A stretch of DNA of 64,000 nucleotides, taken from Tritrichomonas musculus (Eukaryota > Parabasalia > Tritrichomonadida > Tritrichomonadidae). This document shows, piece by piece, positions 7,797 through 19,756 of this stretch. The notes below the pieces were generated by a model. The model was given only the letters and a program-made list of their open reading frames with translations. It did not search any database and was not told the DNA's origin. Location of the stretch: assembly GCA_039105265.1 (NCBI GenBank), contig JAPFFF010000058.1:434001-498000 (forward strand). The letters run 5' to 3'. The translations under genes and the position numbers were made by a program. Within the stretch, counting starts at the first letter, position 1; the number at the start of each line of letters is the position of its first letter.

Positions 7797-9848
7797 GATG
7801 AATATGTAAAAAAAGGTAACAAAATATTTTTTTTCATCATCTCACATTATATAATAATGATGTGATTGGTTAAAAAATCATCGTTTTTTTATATAAATAA
7901 TCATATCTTTTGTTTATCTTAATTAAATTCTTATTAATGTCAATATATATAGTTTATGTATATTTATATATATATATATATGATATAAAATGAAGTTAAT
8001 TCGTTTTATTATTTGGAATATTCATTTTGAATTAATTCTATCTATTATAAAAATTCAATGCACGATTAACTATTTTTGAATTCTATAACTTTTTTTATTT
8101 ATAGCTTAATTGAAATTATTTCAATAAGTATATTCAATATCTTTTTGAAATAAATATAATATAATATATGATATATCATATATTTATTGTAGATTTTACG
8201 TATTTTTAGATTCAATTATATTCAAAATTTTAGAAAATTTTGAGAGTAAATTAATAGAAAAAAATTTTACGTTTAGAAATATTTTTTTTGGATGGAATCA
8301 ACTTTGTTTACAAGAGAAAGCATTTAATCATTATATGAACAACAATTATCGTTAATAGTTCTAGCAATTTGTAACAAATTTTATCCTGTTTTTCTATTTT
8401 TGCTCACTTTTTTTTTTTATTTTTTATTAACTTCGATACTGACTGTCAATTTAATATTCAGCGATATATTTACAAAACAAAATTTATTTATCTACTGCAA
8501 TATTGCAAAAAAAAATCCAAAATTTTTATTTTTATTCCAAAATTTTTATACTTTCTTTTTTTCTCCAAAAAAAAAGCATATATAAATAGATACAATTTAT
8601 CATACACCACTTTTGCTTATTTTTTTTTATTTTTTTTTTATCCCAAACTTATCCTAAAAAGTGACAAAAGGATAAATTTCCACAACTAACATAAATTCAA
8701 ATAAATTAATAAACAAATCTAATTGTAATAACAATATTTATTCTAATATTGATCAAAAATTTAGAAAAATCTATGAATAATAAAAATAAATCATTTGATT
8801 ATAAGAAAAATAAAATGTGTTGGAATTTAAAAGAGAATTGTTATGTAAATCACTGTTAGTTTGTAAAATCGGAGAGCTTGTTTGAGATTTAGGGAAAGAA
8901 ATTGTGAAAGAATTTATGCTTTATATACAAATTTTTTTTTAATAAATTAACCTATTTGGTGAAAAAAAATTCGCCTACTATGGTCAAAAATAAATTTCAT
9001 ATCATCTGTGATATGAAGTATACAAAAAATTGATAACATCATATAAGATCTCGAAATCCACTCGAAAAACATGGCCTTTTTTTTATTTTATTTTCTAATA
9101 AATAAAAAAATGAAGAACATATAAAAAAACTAAAAACTTTTGTCGACTCGTTCTTTTTCAAATTGATTTTTTCTAAAAAAAACATTTTTTTCTTATTACA
9201 TATTTTATATGATTTGAATTCAGCACTTTCATGCTATTATTAAGTATGTTAAGAATCCGTAGGATCAATATTATACATGTATTAAATTTTGATGAGGAAT
9301 TTTTGTTGATCAAAAATTTCAACTTTTTACATTTTTTTTTTTTTTTTTGTTGTTGTTGTTTTTCAGTAATAAAATTAAAATTATATTTTTTTGATTTTAT
9401 ATTTGTGTTGCAAATATTATATACATGAAGATGAATCAATTTTTAATTAAAAATGATTAATATTCAAGCTTTTTTTGCATAAAACAAAATTGAATTGAAA
9501 AAGAGTTTCCATACCTTTGTTTTCTTTTCAGAATCTTAAATAAATCATATTATATTGCACAAATGTATTAAAAGTCAAGAGTTTTACTTTCAGAGGATTA
9601 TTTTTAAATATAAATTTCATTAATAAAAATCAATATTTCGATTAAATTAAGCCAAAAAAAATATTTTTTTTATTTTTTTATTTTGATGAATCATATTCAA
9701 AATATTGAAAAATAATTAAATTAAATAAACAAATGTTTATTTGTTGCATATATTAAATTTTCTTCGACTAAATAAAAATCATATAGTTTATTTAATTTTA
9801 ATATAAAATATTAAAAACAATATCAAAAATATGGAAGAATCTATAGAC
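7797..9848. other. spacer with inverted remnant of the left flank, no intact gene
   Basis: A+T-rich. In reverse orientation it holds, in order, a TTCATATCA/TGATATGAA pair (about 8996-9018), the 49-bp exact match to the 118-codon frame (about 8876-8924), the GTGGAAATTTATCC word (about 8667-8685) and a GGTATGGAAACT word (about 9505-9516). All are collinear with 610-1410 read from the other side. Short frames here are low-complexity and not credible genes. Confidence 0.5.
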
Positions 9849-9854
9849 TATTTA

Positions 9855-12800
9855 GGGCGTCTGGAAAATGTATTCAAAAAGTTCCCGAACTTTTTGATAC
9901 GATTTTGATCGTTTATGAGTTTTTCATAGCTTTGAATAATTGGCCTTTTAGCTTGTTTAAACGGCGCCATTTTTATTCTTGGCATCATGAATCAGGTTGC
10001 GAGGTTCTTCTGCAGGGAGCTTCGTTTAATTTGATTCTTGAGTGCCTAGATTGTGAAGCTCTTCTGCAGGGAGCTTCACAACCTAGGCTTCGAGATGATC
10101 TTTTAATTTCCAAACATTCTTCGATTTTTATGGCAATTTTGGATTCAAGAGCCATAATATGCTTGTTCCAGAACTATTGATCGCAAAACTACAACTTTAT
10201 AATGCCTCGTTTCTGGAATTCTAATTTTTTTATCTCATAATTTACGGATTTTACAAGTTAAATGCCCATGATAACAAACTTCTGAGCTTAAAATGCTTGT
10301 TAAACTCAGTGGTTTCTATCATGAATGTTTGACTTTGAAAATAAGATTGAGATCAATCTAAATTGAAATAATAAAATACAAATCCCTTATCATATAGCTT
10401 TTAAAAATTATTCTTTTTCCCTAGACTTTAAATTGATGGTCGTTTTAAGTTGAAAATGTCCGGTTCTAGCACATTTTCAAGCTTGAAATAGCATCATATT
10501 TTCTTTCAAAAAGATCAAATGTCAAAAAATTGTCATTAGCAATTTAAAGTATATCTTTTCTCAAATAATTGATATGTTATATGCTATTTTTGTTTAATAC
10601 TCATTTTTTAAAAATAACTTTTTTTTTTTTTTTCACAAAAATTAAATTGTATTCAAATTATTTCTCTTAAATTTTCTATACAAATATAAATGATATTTAT
10701 GTTTTATTGTTATTTAAAATAAATATAAATGGTATATATATTTATTATAACCTTTATAAGATATATATAATAAGTATAAAAATGAAAATATTAATATTTT
10801 AAAGGTATATAAATAGTTCATTAATTGTGAACTTTTGGACGTTAAAGAAAAAATCAAAATAAATATATCTTGTTTAAATTAATTTAGATATATAATTAAA
10901 ATATAATATAATAGTATATAGATAACAAATATAAATATTATTATATTTAATTAATATCTCAACACATTATTTTCTCAATTAATCATTTATTCATTTAATC
11001 TATATCTAAAAATCAATTAATCTTCAATTTAACAAACCAATCAAAAGCGAAAAATAAAATAATTGAAGACCTATTTGAAACCCAAACCTTCCATTTGGAA
11101 AAGAATAAAGTGCACTATTGTACCAATATAATTCAGACAATTGTACTTATCTTAAGCTACATTTCATAAGAATTAAATGGTTTTGAACTTGACTGGTATT
11201 GTTTATAGTATGTGAAATCATTGAGTGATAATAGATATAAGGAAAAGAGACAGGTGGAATAGCTATATAAGCACCCTGCAGCTATAAATTGATTTAACAT
11301 CCCCAAATCGCAGTTATATACCTTAGTTTTTAATGGACTCGTCTCGGTAAACGATGTATTTACTTAGCAAACATTACTTTCTAACTATATCAACTTTAAG
11401 ATTTTCATGGATTGAATCAATCAAAGTTATGCAGCATTTAATAAATATCATCCACAACATTAAAAATAATCAAATACTTCTTATATTGTATAGGTTAGGC
11501 TGTGCGCCCTAAACCTCGGCCTAGACTCAAAAATTTAATACACATTGGCATATTGAGAATGAAATATTCTCTTTTAAAGTGATTAAGTCGTAGAAAAAGG
11601 ATTCAATGTGCCCATGTCTTTATAGATATTTATATAGAAATAAAGATTGTTTTTATTTCTATAAAAGAGGCATTTCTTCAATTAGATGGCCAAATGAAGA
11701 ATGATATTTAAGTCTAAGTGATTTTGAAAATAACAATGAAAATGAAAATTTTAATTATTTTGGGGAAATAAAAGTTTTATTAAAGTGTAAAAGTTATATA
11801 AAGAAATAAAATCGAATAAAGATGTTTATGCGAGTTTTAATATTATTTTAAATATTATAATATTTATATTTGTTATCTATATACTATTATATTATATTTT
11901 AATTATATATCTAAATTAATTTAAACAAGATATATTTATTTTAATTTTTTCTTTAACGTCCAAAAGTTCACAATTAATGAACTATTTATATACCTTTAAA
12001 ATATTAATATTTTCATTTTTATACTTATTATATATATCTTATAAAGGTTATAATAAATATATATACCATTTATATTTATTTTAAATAACAATAAAACATA
12101 AATATCATTTATATTTGTATAGAAAATTTAAGAGAAATAATTTGAATACAATTTAATTTTTGTGAAAAAAAAAAAAAAAAAAGTTATTTTTAAAAAATGA
12201 GTATTAAACAAAAATAGCATATAACATATCAATTATTTGAGAAAAGATATACTTTAAATTGCTAATGACAATTTTTTGACATTTGATCTTTTTGAAAGAA
12301 AATATGATGCTATTTCAAGCTTGAAAATGTGCTAGAACCGGACATTTTCAACTTAAAACGACCATCAATTTAAAGTCTAGGGAAAAAGAATAATTTTTAA
12401 AAGCTATATGATAAGGGATTTGTATTTTATTATTTCAATTTAGATTGATCTCAATCTTATTTTCAAAGTCAAACATTCATGATAGAAACCACTGAGTTTA
12501 ACAAGCATTTTAAGCTCAGAAGTTTGTTATCATGGGCATTTAACTTGTAAAATCCGTAAATTATGAGATAAAAAAATTAGAATTCCAGAAACGAGGCATT
12601 ATAAAGTTGTAGTTTTGCGATCAATAGTTCTGGAACAAGCATATTATGGCTCTTGAATCCAAAATTGCCATAAAAATCGAAGAATGTTTGGAAATTAAAA
12701 GATCATCTCGAAGCCTAGGTTGTGAAGCTCCCTGCAGAAGAGCTTCACAATCTAGGCACTCAAGAATCAAATTAAACGAAGCTCCCTGCAGAAGAACCTC

Positions 12801-12946
12801 GCAACCTGATTCATGATGCCAAGAATAAAAATGGCGCCGTTTAAACAAGCTAAAAGGCCAATTATTCAAAGCTATGAAAAACTCATAAACGATCAAAATC
12901 GTATCAAAAAGTTCGGGAACTTTTTGAATACATTTTCCAGACGCCC
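9855..12946. mobile_element. foldback element with 1.09-kb inverted arms
   Basis: Arms 9855-10941 and 11857-12946 are reverse complements. By eye I see only a homopolymer-length difference (15 T against 18 A) and one substitution near the inner end. Ends read GGGCGTCTGG...CCAGACGCCC and are flanked by TATTTA at 9849-9854 and 12947-12952 (a 6-bp duplication, or TA within it). Each arm contains a small hairpin region with repeated CTGCAGGGAGCTTC (about 10009-10090; 12711-12792). No transposase is encoded; the identical 91-codon frames in the two arms are probably incidental. Arms this similar mean a young insertion or ongoing gene conversion. The transposon class is undetermined. Confidence 0.75.
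10942..11856. other. unique centre of the foldback element, no gene seen
   Basis: 915 bp between the arms and less A+T rich than the surroundings, with patches such as GCACCCTGCAGCT (about 11271-11283) and GCGCCCTAAACCTCGG (about 11504-11519). No frame over 60 codons. I looked for tRNA A/B boxes and spliceosomal RNA landmarks and found none. It may be passenger DNA captured from elsewhere. Confidence 0.45.
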
Positions 12947-12952
12947 TATTTA

Positions 12953-13614
12953 GTTTGTAAGACGAGTACTAAAAAATTTTTTAAAAATTCTTTATATTAA
13001 TATATTTTATTAAGTATATTCCATATTATATAAAAAATATTTAATGAAAGAGTTTTGTTCGTCAGGTGGAGTTTTATGAGTATTTTTATTATTTATCGTA
13101 AACCATTGAAATTTTAAAAAAAATTCAAAAATATTTTTCATGTTATATGAAAATGTTTAATAAAAAAAATTTTTTCAATCGATCTTGTAATAATATCATT
13201 TTAAATTTCTATGAATTAAATGATAAATGTGTAAAATGAAGAATGATTTTTGCATATATAATATGATTTATCTTTTGAAATTTTTTCTACTCTTGAAAAC
13301 ATGAATTGCAAAAATCTGTTATTAAATTTTCTCAATGAAATCTTTTAAAAATGCCTTAAGATATGCGCTGATGATTTATTTATTTTCCATAATTGGTTTA
13401 AATAAGAGATTGTTGGGAGAAATTAATGAATATGACGTAATCTTTGTATTTTTATTATAAATTAAAACTAATTTATCTCAGTAAAAAAAGAATTTTCTTT
13501 GTTTTTAACAGAGCAATTTAAAAGATGACTATTGGAATAATGCATATTTTAATATATAATTTATCAAAAAATATTTTGCATGCTTTTATTTCCTTCTTGA
13601 AAAAAAAAAAATCA
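12953..13614. other. A+T-rich spacer, nothing seen
   Basis: No frame, repeat or RNA-like feature that I can support between the foldback element and the next transposon. Confidence 0.5.
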
Positions 13615-14601
13615 ATTTAAAAATAGGTGACGTAACTAGAAAAAAATTATTTTTAAAATATATTCTAATATAGAAATAAGTATTTAATAAATATTATATT
13701 TCTTAATTATTTCATTTTTTAATTTTCTGTTTATGCAAAAATATTCATATATTATTTTTAAGAATAATTACAATTGAAACAATTGAAATATTTTTCAGAA
13801 GTCTTAGAAACTTAAAAATAAAAATTTTGTGAAAATATCATAAGTTTTTTTTAAATTATTTTATCTATACAAAACAAATTAAAATATTTAAAATAAAAAA
13901 TATGAAATTGTTAAAGAGTAGTAAAAATAAGTATTATTTTTATATTATTTGGCAATATCAAGAAAGTATAAATTAATTAATAATGTTTAATTATAAAATA
14001 TAAAAAATGACTTATTATTTTTATAATTTTCCTTTTGCTGATAAAATTTATCATTGAAAAAATGAAACTGCTCAAATAAAAACATTTTTTTATGAGTTTT
14101 TAAATTTTTATATGTAAAACTAAGCATATCTATTCATAAAAACATTTAATATATCTATATTTGTGTAGATATCATTTCACTTTATTTTCTTAAATTGAAT
14201 ATGAACGATATTATTTTAATAGAATATTTTTGAAAGAATAAAAAAATTTCTGAAGTACAAGACTATATATCGTTTTTTTAATTTGCTGCTTTTTAAAATA
14301 ATAAAACGTGAATTTTACTCTTATAAATTTATAAAAAGCTTTTTTATTTAATTATACTAATATAAATATTAATAAACATAGTTTTATTTTAATATAAATA
14401 TGTTTTTATGCAAATCATATTTTTATTGAATTTTTTTTTTTTTTTTTTAGTTCTGAAGGTTAATATTGACTATTTAAGAATTTAAAGCAATAACTAATTT
14501 GAAAAGGTTAATAAAATAACTCATAATACATAAATTAATTATATTTTTCGAATAAAAGTTAGTGGTTTACGATATATTTCTCATTAAAATAATAAAAGTT
14601 A

Positions 14602-16665
14602 ATGATTGAAAATTTCATCTTATTTTTTAATTTATTTGTGCCTACAATGAACGACGATCTTCAAAGTAATTTTGGGTCAGACTTTGATATTGCTTTGCCA
14701 AACGTTCCTGTATTTGTGGTATATGGTCAATGTTCAGAGTATTTAGTTGATTTTCCAGATGACAATATTAAAATGTTGAACTTATCACCCCAGATGGCCA
14801 AAGTAATTAATAATATTAGAAAATTTGAATGTTCACCAGAAAATTTGCATCGGCAAGTTAAGACTTATTTTTCAAAATTTAAATCAATTTTTTTATATGA
14901 AATTTTGACAAATATTATAGAAATTCCGTTTAGAATACAGATTTCAATTGAACTTATTGAAGATTTGCTCTGTAGTATTTCAGTGTTACCATATCTTTTT
15001 TATTCTTTAATACTCATTATTAGTAAAACCCAATCTTTAAATGTCAATCAAATAGCTTTTATCGAATTATTAAAAATGAAAAGCATAATTTCATTTGAAG
15101 ATTATTCAAAAATAATTAAATTTATAAATTCAAATTCTGCTACATGTAATTATCAAAATTTTCTATCGAAGCAAATAAATCAAAAAGAAAATGCTATTCT
15201 TGAACCAGAAGATATTATTTCTGATGAAATATATAATAATAAAGATAAAGATACCAATGAAGATCAAAAAAACTCTGAAGAAGATGCTGAAGAATTCGAT
15301 AATGAGATTGAAGAGAATGAGCTGCTTGAAAATATTAAAGATGAAATGATTCTATTTCCAAAAGGTTTCCCAGGCAACAGATATTCGATTGAAACTAAAA
15401 AATTTGCTTCATTATTATATTATTCTTCGAGATATTCTCTTTATCTAATGAGACAGTTGTTTGCTCTACCTTGCGAAAGAACAATTGAAAAATTTACAGA
15501 ATCATTTATTCAAGACATAAATAAATCTCTTTTCGATATTAAGAAAATGGATCAGTTGTTGACTTATCAAAATATAAAATTTAATAAAGTTGAAGACTGC
15601 ACTATTGGAGTAGATGCAGCTGTCTTTAATCCGATTAGCGGTCGCGAATTAAAAAAAAAGCACACTTTTTTAAATGGCATTGTAGATGATGATACAATGT
15701 ATTCCAGTATATTTGTATTTGAGATTTTACCTTTGAATCCAAATTTGCATTCTTTTCCTGTCAATGTAATGATCAAAGAAACAGGTTTTGCTGATGACAC
15801 AATTTCTTTAAGACGAAATGAGATTATTCAAAAATTACAAACAAAAAACATGAATTTTATTTTTTCTTCATCTGATGGCGACAAACATTTTGATGCAGAA
15901 CACGAAGATGCTTTTCATGAGTATGAACCTCTTCTGGAAAATGGCGTGCCTTTTGACATACTTGTTCAAAAAGTTGGAAAGCGTCTATCGTTAAAGCCGT
16001 GGCCTGTTAGCGATCCTTTCCATCTGATTAAGAGGATAAGAATAAAAAGTTTGTTTACAGATGTTGCTCTTTCATTGTTACAGAAATATGACCAAAATGA
16101 ATTAGACATCTTTATTCAGTCTTCAATGTGTATCAAAGACAAAAGTTCTCAAGGAGCAATGAAGGATTCATATCCTTTGACGCTTTTTGGATATGAATCC
16201 TTCATTGCTTCAAAACAATTTACTCAATCTCATTTTTTAATTTTTCCACTTTATCTTTTTATAGAAGCATTAAGAAATAGTAGATTGAAGAAAGATATAA
16301 GGAAAAAATATTTGAATACATCTTTTATTTTCTTTAATTATTTTATTCATTCATTGAATTTTGTAAAAACAGTAGCTACACGAATGCAGCTTATTAGAAT
16401 GATGAACACCATTTTAGCAATTTGCTATGCTTTAGATAGAAACGATTTAAATATTTCGCATCTCGGAACTCATCCGATAGAATGCTTTTTCGGCGTTGTA
16501 AGAGTTAATTGCCATTATAATCATTCATTTTGTAATGTCATTCATGCCATTTCTAAATCAGTTATTTGTCACAAATTTATGGATGATTTGAACATTAAAA
16601 AAAGATATATGGCAGGAAAACAACTGCTGGTGCAAAAATTGATAGCAATACTCAAGGTCAAATAG
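14602..16665 (+). CDS. P-element/THAP9-like transposase, N-terminal and catalytic part
   Basis: 687 codons. Residues about 200-245 are an acidic linker. The catalytic core then shows a helical block (KFASLLYYSSRYSLYLMRQL), IGVD338AAVF, SSSD425GD427, the SD471PFHLIKRIR block (compare DPxHLLKxIR of P-element relatives) and HPIE627CFFGVVR near the end, the position of the last acidic residue. No N-terminal zinc finger of THAP type is evident. The first 15 residues are hydrophobic, so Met16 (14647) may be the real start. The frame stops at 16663-16665, but a second frame that is open from 16599 continues with good coding character, so a frameshift around 16600-16630 divides the gene. Confidence 0.65.
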   Translation: MIENFILFFNLFVPTMNDDLQSNFGSDFDIALPNVPVFVVYGQCSEYLVDFPDDNIKMLNLSPQMAKVINNIRKFECSPENLHRQVKTYFSKFKSIFLYEILTNIIEIPFRIQISIELIEDLLCSISVLPYLFYSLILIISKTQSLNVNQIAFIELLKMKSIISFEDYSKIIKFINSNSATCNYQNFLSKQINQKENAILEPEDIISDEIYNNKDKDTNEDQKNSEEDAEEFDNEIEENELLENIKDEMILFPKGFPGNRYSIETKKFASLLYYSSRYSLYLMRQLFALPCERTIEKFTESFIQDINKSLFDIKKMDQLLTYQNIKFNKVEDCTIGVDAAVFNPISGRELKKKHTFLNGIVDDDTMYSSIFVFEILPLNPNLHSFPVNVMIKETGFADDTISLRRNEIIQKLQTKNMNFIFSSSDGDKHFDAEHEDAFHEYEPLLENGVPFDILVQKVGKRLSLKPWPVSDPFHLIKRIRIKSLFTDVALSLLQKYDQNELDIFIQSSMCIKDKSSQGAMKDSYPLTLFGYESFIASKQFTQSHFLIFPLYLFIEALRNSRLKKDIRKKYLNTSFIFFNYFIHSLNFVKTVATRMQLIRMMNTILAICYALDRNDLNISHLGTHPIECFFGVVRVNCHYNHSFCNVIHAISKSVICHKFMDDLNIKKRYMAGKQLLVQKLIAILKVK

Positions 16666-16697
16666 GTCATTTTCCTTTTACACCTGATGAAATATTT

Positions 16698-17336
16698 TTG
16701 TTTTTTTTAAAGAGACTGTATAATCTACCATTTCAACAAATTGAAATTTATAATTATGAAGAATGGATTAAATATGTAATTCAAAATCATTGTGATAGTG
16801 ATGACAGTGATTTGTATACTCAGGGAAACTTGGCAGGCTGCAATATTTTTTGCCGCAATATCGCAGTCACCAAAAACAGGAAAAAACCAATTGAAAATAA
16901 AAAGCCTAAAGAAACAAAAGAATTGATGAAAAGTAAGAATTGCTTTAAAAACAATTACCTTAAAAAATATCCAGAAGAGATGAATGAATTGATTAAATCA
17001 TCGCTGATGAATGCTATTACATTATTCAAAGGAAATTCGTTTGCAATAGTACATAATTATTTTGGCTTTATTATTCACAAAAACGGCAAGATACTTGACG
17101 ATACTCAAAGAAACTTATCTATTGTATCTAAAGTTTTTATAGAGTATGATAGTCACAAAAAAAGCCAAGAAAAAATGAAACAGAAAAAACAAAAAGAAAT
17201 GATGAAAAAAGCAAGAAGCAATTTTGATCAGTTGAATCAACAAGGCATATTTTCACCACCATTGGGACAAACTTATTTTACACCAAAATCAAACAGTTCA
17301 TTTGTTCTTTCATATGATAATTCAGAGAAAAAATAA
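16698..17336 (+). pseudogene. C-terminal part of the same transposase, in another frame
   Basis: A reading frame of 212 codons (open from about 16599, no early ATG) that overlaps the end of the preceding frame. It starts with a hydrophobic FTPDEIFLFFLKRLYNLPF block, then a Lys-rich helical tail ending QKKQKEMMKKARSNFDQ. It has no start codon of its own in a sensible place and follows the preceding transposase part without a gap, so I read it as its C-terminus displaced by a frameshift. The intact protein would be roughly 900 residues. Confidence 0.6.
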
Positions 17337-18284
17337 TTGAACCCATTTCATTTTCACCAGTAAATTATCATCCGGAAATTATTTCCCGGAAAAAATTTTT
17401 TAAAACCATAATAAATTAATTAAAAAACATCTTAAAAATTTATTTATTTTATAATATTTTCTAGCAATTCTAATGATATTATTCTTTTATTTTTGATAAT
17501 AATTTATTATTTTTTTGAAATATGTTTATTTTTTTGTAATTCAATTTAATATAAAAAACTCTCAATTATTTCATTAGTTTTATCAGAAAAAAAAAATTGA
17601 GAAAAATCTTATCAAAATTTGAATATCATAACAAATAAAAATAATCTTTTAAGAAATATTTTATATCATATTTTAACGTTTTTTTGTTTTGTTTTGAAAT
17701 TTCTTTGAAATTTATAAAGATATATCATATATTTCTATGAATTTTATATTTTATCTAATGCTATTATTTAAATATATAATATAATATAGTATAATTAAAA
17801 ATTAAGTGAAAAACATTACATCATTTTTCAATCATTAATAAAGTTGCAGGGAAATTATCAAAGCGTTTCAAATTCATATATATTATTTTATAACGTTCTA
17901 AATATTTTGTATATTATCCAAATTTTGCCAAATTCTTCTTTTTTATATAAAAAAATAGTATATTTTAGCAAAAAAAAAATAAAATATGGTTAAAAATCAT
18001 GGTAGAAAGACCAACTATAAATCGATTTTCAGTATTATATCATTATATTGGATATAAAACTAAAATAATTTGTTTCATAATGAAATTATTTGAGGAAATC
18101 TAAATATTGAATAATATTTGTTTTTTGTGAATGGTGCCCAAATTTTATTTTGATTGATATTTTAAATCCAACTTAGTGCAAAAAATTAAAATATTCATTA
18201 TGGTTCTAAAATATTTATTTTTTAGTGCTATTTACACCAAAATATGAAAATAAAAATACGTTATTTCAAAGCTGCGTTACCTAT
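17337..18284. other. 3' non-coding part of the P-like element
   Basis: A+T-rich, no frames. It contains a short CCGGAAATTATTTCCCGG near-palindrome at about 17372-17389 and ends with the right terminus at 18284. Confidence 0.5.
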
Positions 18285-18879
18285 ATTTAAAAAAAATTCA
18301 ATATGAACCGGAAATAGTCAAATATCCAACCGGAAATAGTCAAAAAGTTTTTGACATATTAAAAAAAAATCCTTGAAAAAGATACATGCCAATTATTTTA
18401 TTCAAAAAATAATTTTTTTTTTTTTAAAAAAAAAAAAAATAAAGGTTAAAACGCAGCTACGCCTGACGAGTCGTTTTTTATTTTCATATATCTATTGTGA
18501 TATATATTAATTATCCTATAAATTGATATATAGTTATCCCTTGAGAATTAAACAACCATTCCCAAAAATGAGTTGTAAAATACAATTTTTTATAAATTTT
18601 ATTTTTTTCATGAAAAAAATTGTTTTATTTTATATAAATATTTATTAAATATTAATATTATATTTATTAGTTAAATATATGATAATTATGAATTAAAAAT
18701 ATTTTTTCATTAAGATATTTATATATATTTAATGATTTTTGGTAGACTTGTTATTCTCCGATTCTCGAGATCAATAATTGATTGACTTTTTGATATCGAT
18801 ACATAAATATACACAGATTTTCGAGATCGATTTCAGAGATCGAGAATTTTTTTTCTCAGCTTTTGATAAAAGGTAAACG

Positions 18880-18926
<47 letters not shown>

Positions 18927-19266
18927 CCAATTTTCTTATTTCGTTAAATATTCATAAAATATAAATTTAATTAATTATCTTAAACATTTTTTATTTAGAA
19001 GCAAATAAGATCTGTCGTAGGGAAATTGAGAGGTATTCATGTGAAGTGAAAACTCGTTATTTGATTTTTTTATTTTTAGTTTAATTGAATGAATATTTTA
19101 TCTTATGAAAAAATATTAAGATTATTTACTTCTATATATCCAATACTAGCATTTGCCATAATTTGTTTTAATGGATGTTGAGAATTTAAAAACCATTTAA
19201 AAAATGATATTTCGTTTATATCTCGAGTCAAATAAATTATTTATGAATTACAAATCAATAATAATA
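18285..19266. other. spacer with direct repeat and poly-T tract
   Basis: Contains two copies of AACCGGAAATAGTCAAA (about 18306-18348) directly after the P-like element, a GATC/TCGAGAT-rich patch (about 18760-18846) and an uninterrupted run of 45 T at 18882-18926. No gene. Confidence 0.5.
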
Positions 19267-19756
19267 AAGGATATTGAAAAATGTGTAAACACCGGAAAAA
19301 AGTGTAAACTTTCGTTTTTTCTCTAAAAGTAAAAGGAAATGAATCATATTAATTTTTTTTATAGATTTATAACATGAATACGCACATGTTAAGTTGATTA
19401 AATCAAGGAAAGAATAATATTTTATTTATCATATTTAATAAAGATAATCTGTCTTATTCTTGAAAATCACTTTATATTTAATTTTTATTATATTTTTAGA
19501 CTCATAATTATATTTTTCTAATATTTTATACTTTTTTTTGTTTCAATTTTGAGAAAAAGCAAAAACAAATCCTAATTTTTATCCTTTGAATTTTTTTGGC
19601 TGAAGAAACAAATTTATCTTTGATGATTTTGAATATATAAGTTTTATTTTTGCTTAATCTAAATTAGCATATTAATTTAAAATAAAAAATCATATTTAGA
19701 TTATAAAATAAAAAATTGAAAAGATATTGAATTATAATCAAACTTTTTATTTTCGC

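Larger units (their letters stand above)
13623..18284 (+). mobile_element. P-element-like DNA transposon, 4.66 kb
   Basis: Imperfect terminal repeats ATAGGTGACGTAACTAG (left) and, on the complement, ATAGGTAACGCAGCTTTG (right). Flanking 8-bp duplication ATTTAAAA at 13615-13622 and 18285-18292. Eight-base duplications are typical of P-element and hAT transposons. The encoded transposase (14602-17336) has a P-element/THAP9-like layout, so both lines agree. About 980 bp of leader and 950 bp of trailer are non-coding. The transposase gene carries a frameshift, so this copy is probably inactive. The termini resemble the non-coding element at 33752-35341. Confidence 0.65.

Noticed and set aside
8400-9439. 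Short frames at 8400-8585 and 9173-9439
   Set aside because: Phe/Lys-rich translations of T- and A-runs with no start context; typical of A+T-rich non-coding DNA.
9905-10180. Identical 91-codon frames in both foldback arms (also 12621-12896)
   Set aside because: They are mirror images created by the inverted arms, do not begin with ATG, contain the repeated CTGCAGGGAGCTTC hairpin and show no protein-like conservation pattern; probably incidental.
11271-11540. Possible tRNA or snRNA in the foldback centre
   Set aside because: No A/B box pair, no cloverleaf stems and none of the conserved snRNA loops could be found by eye.
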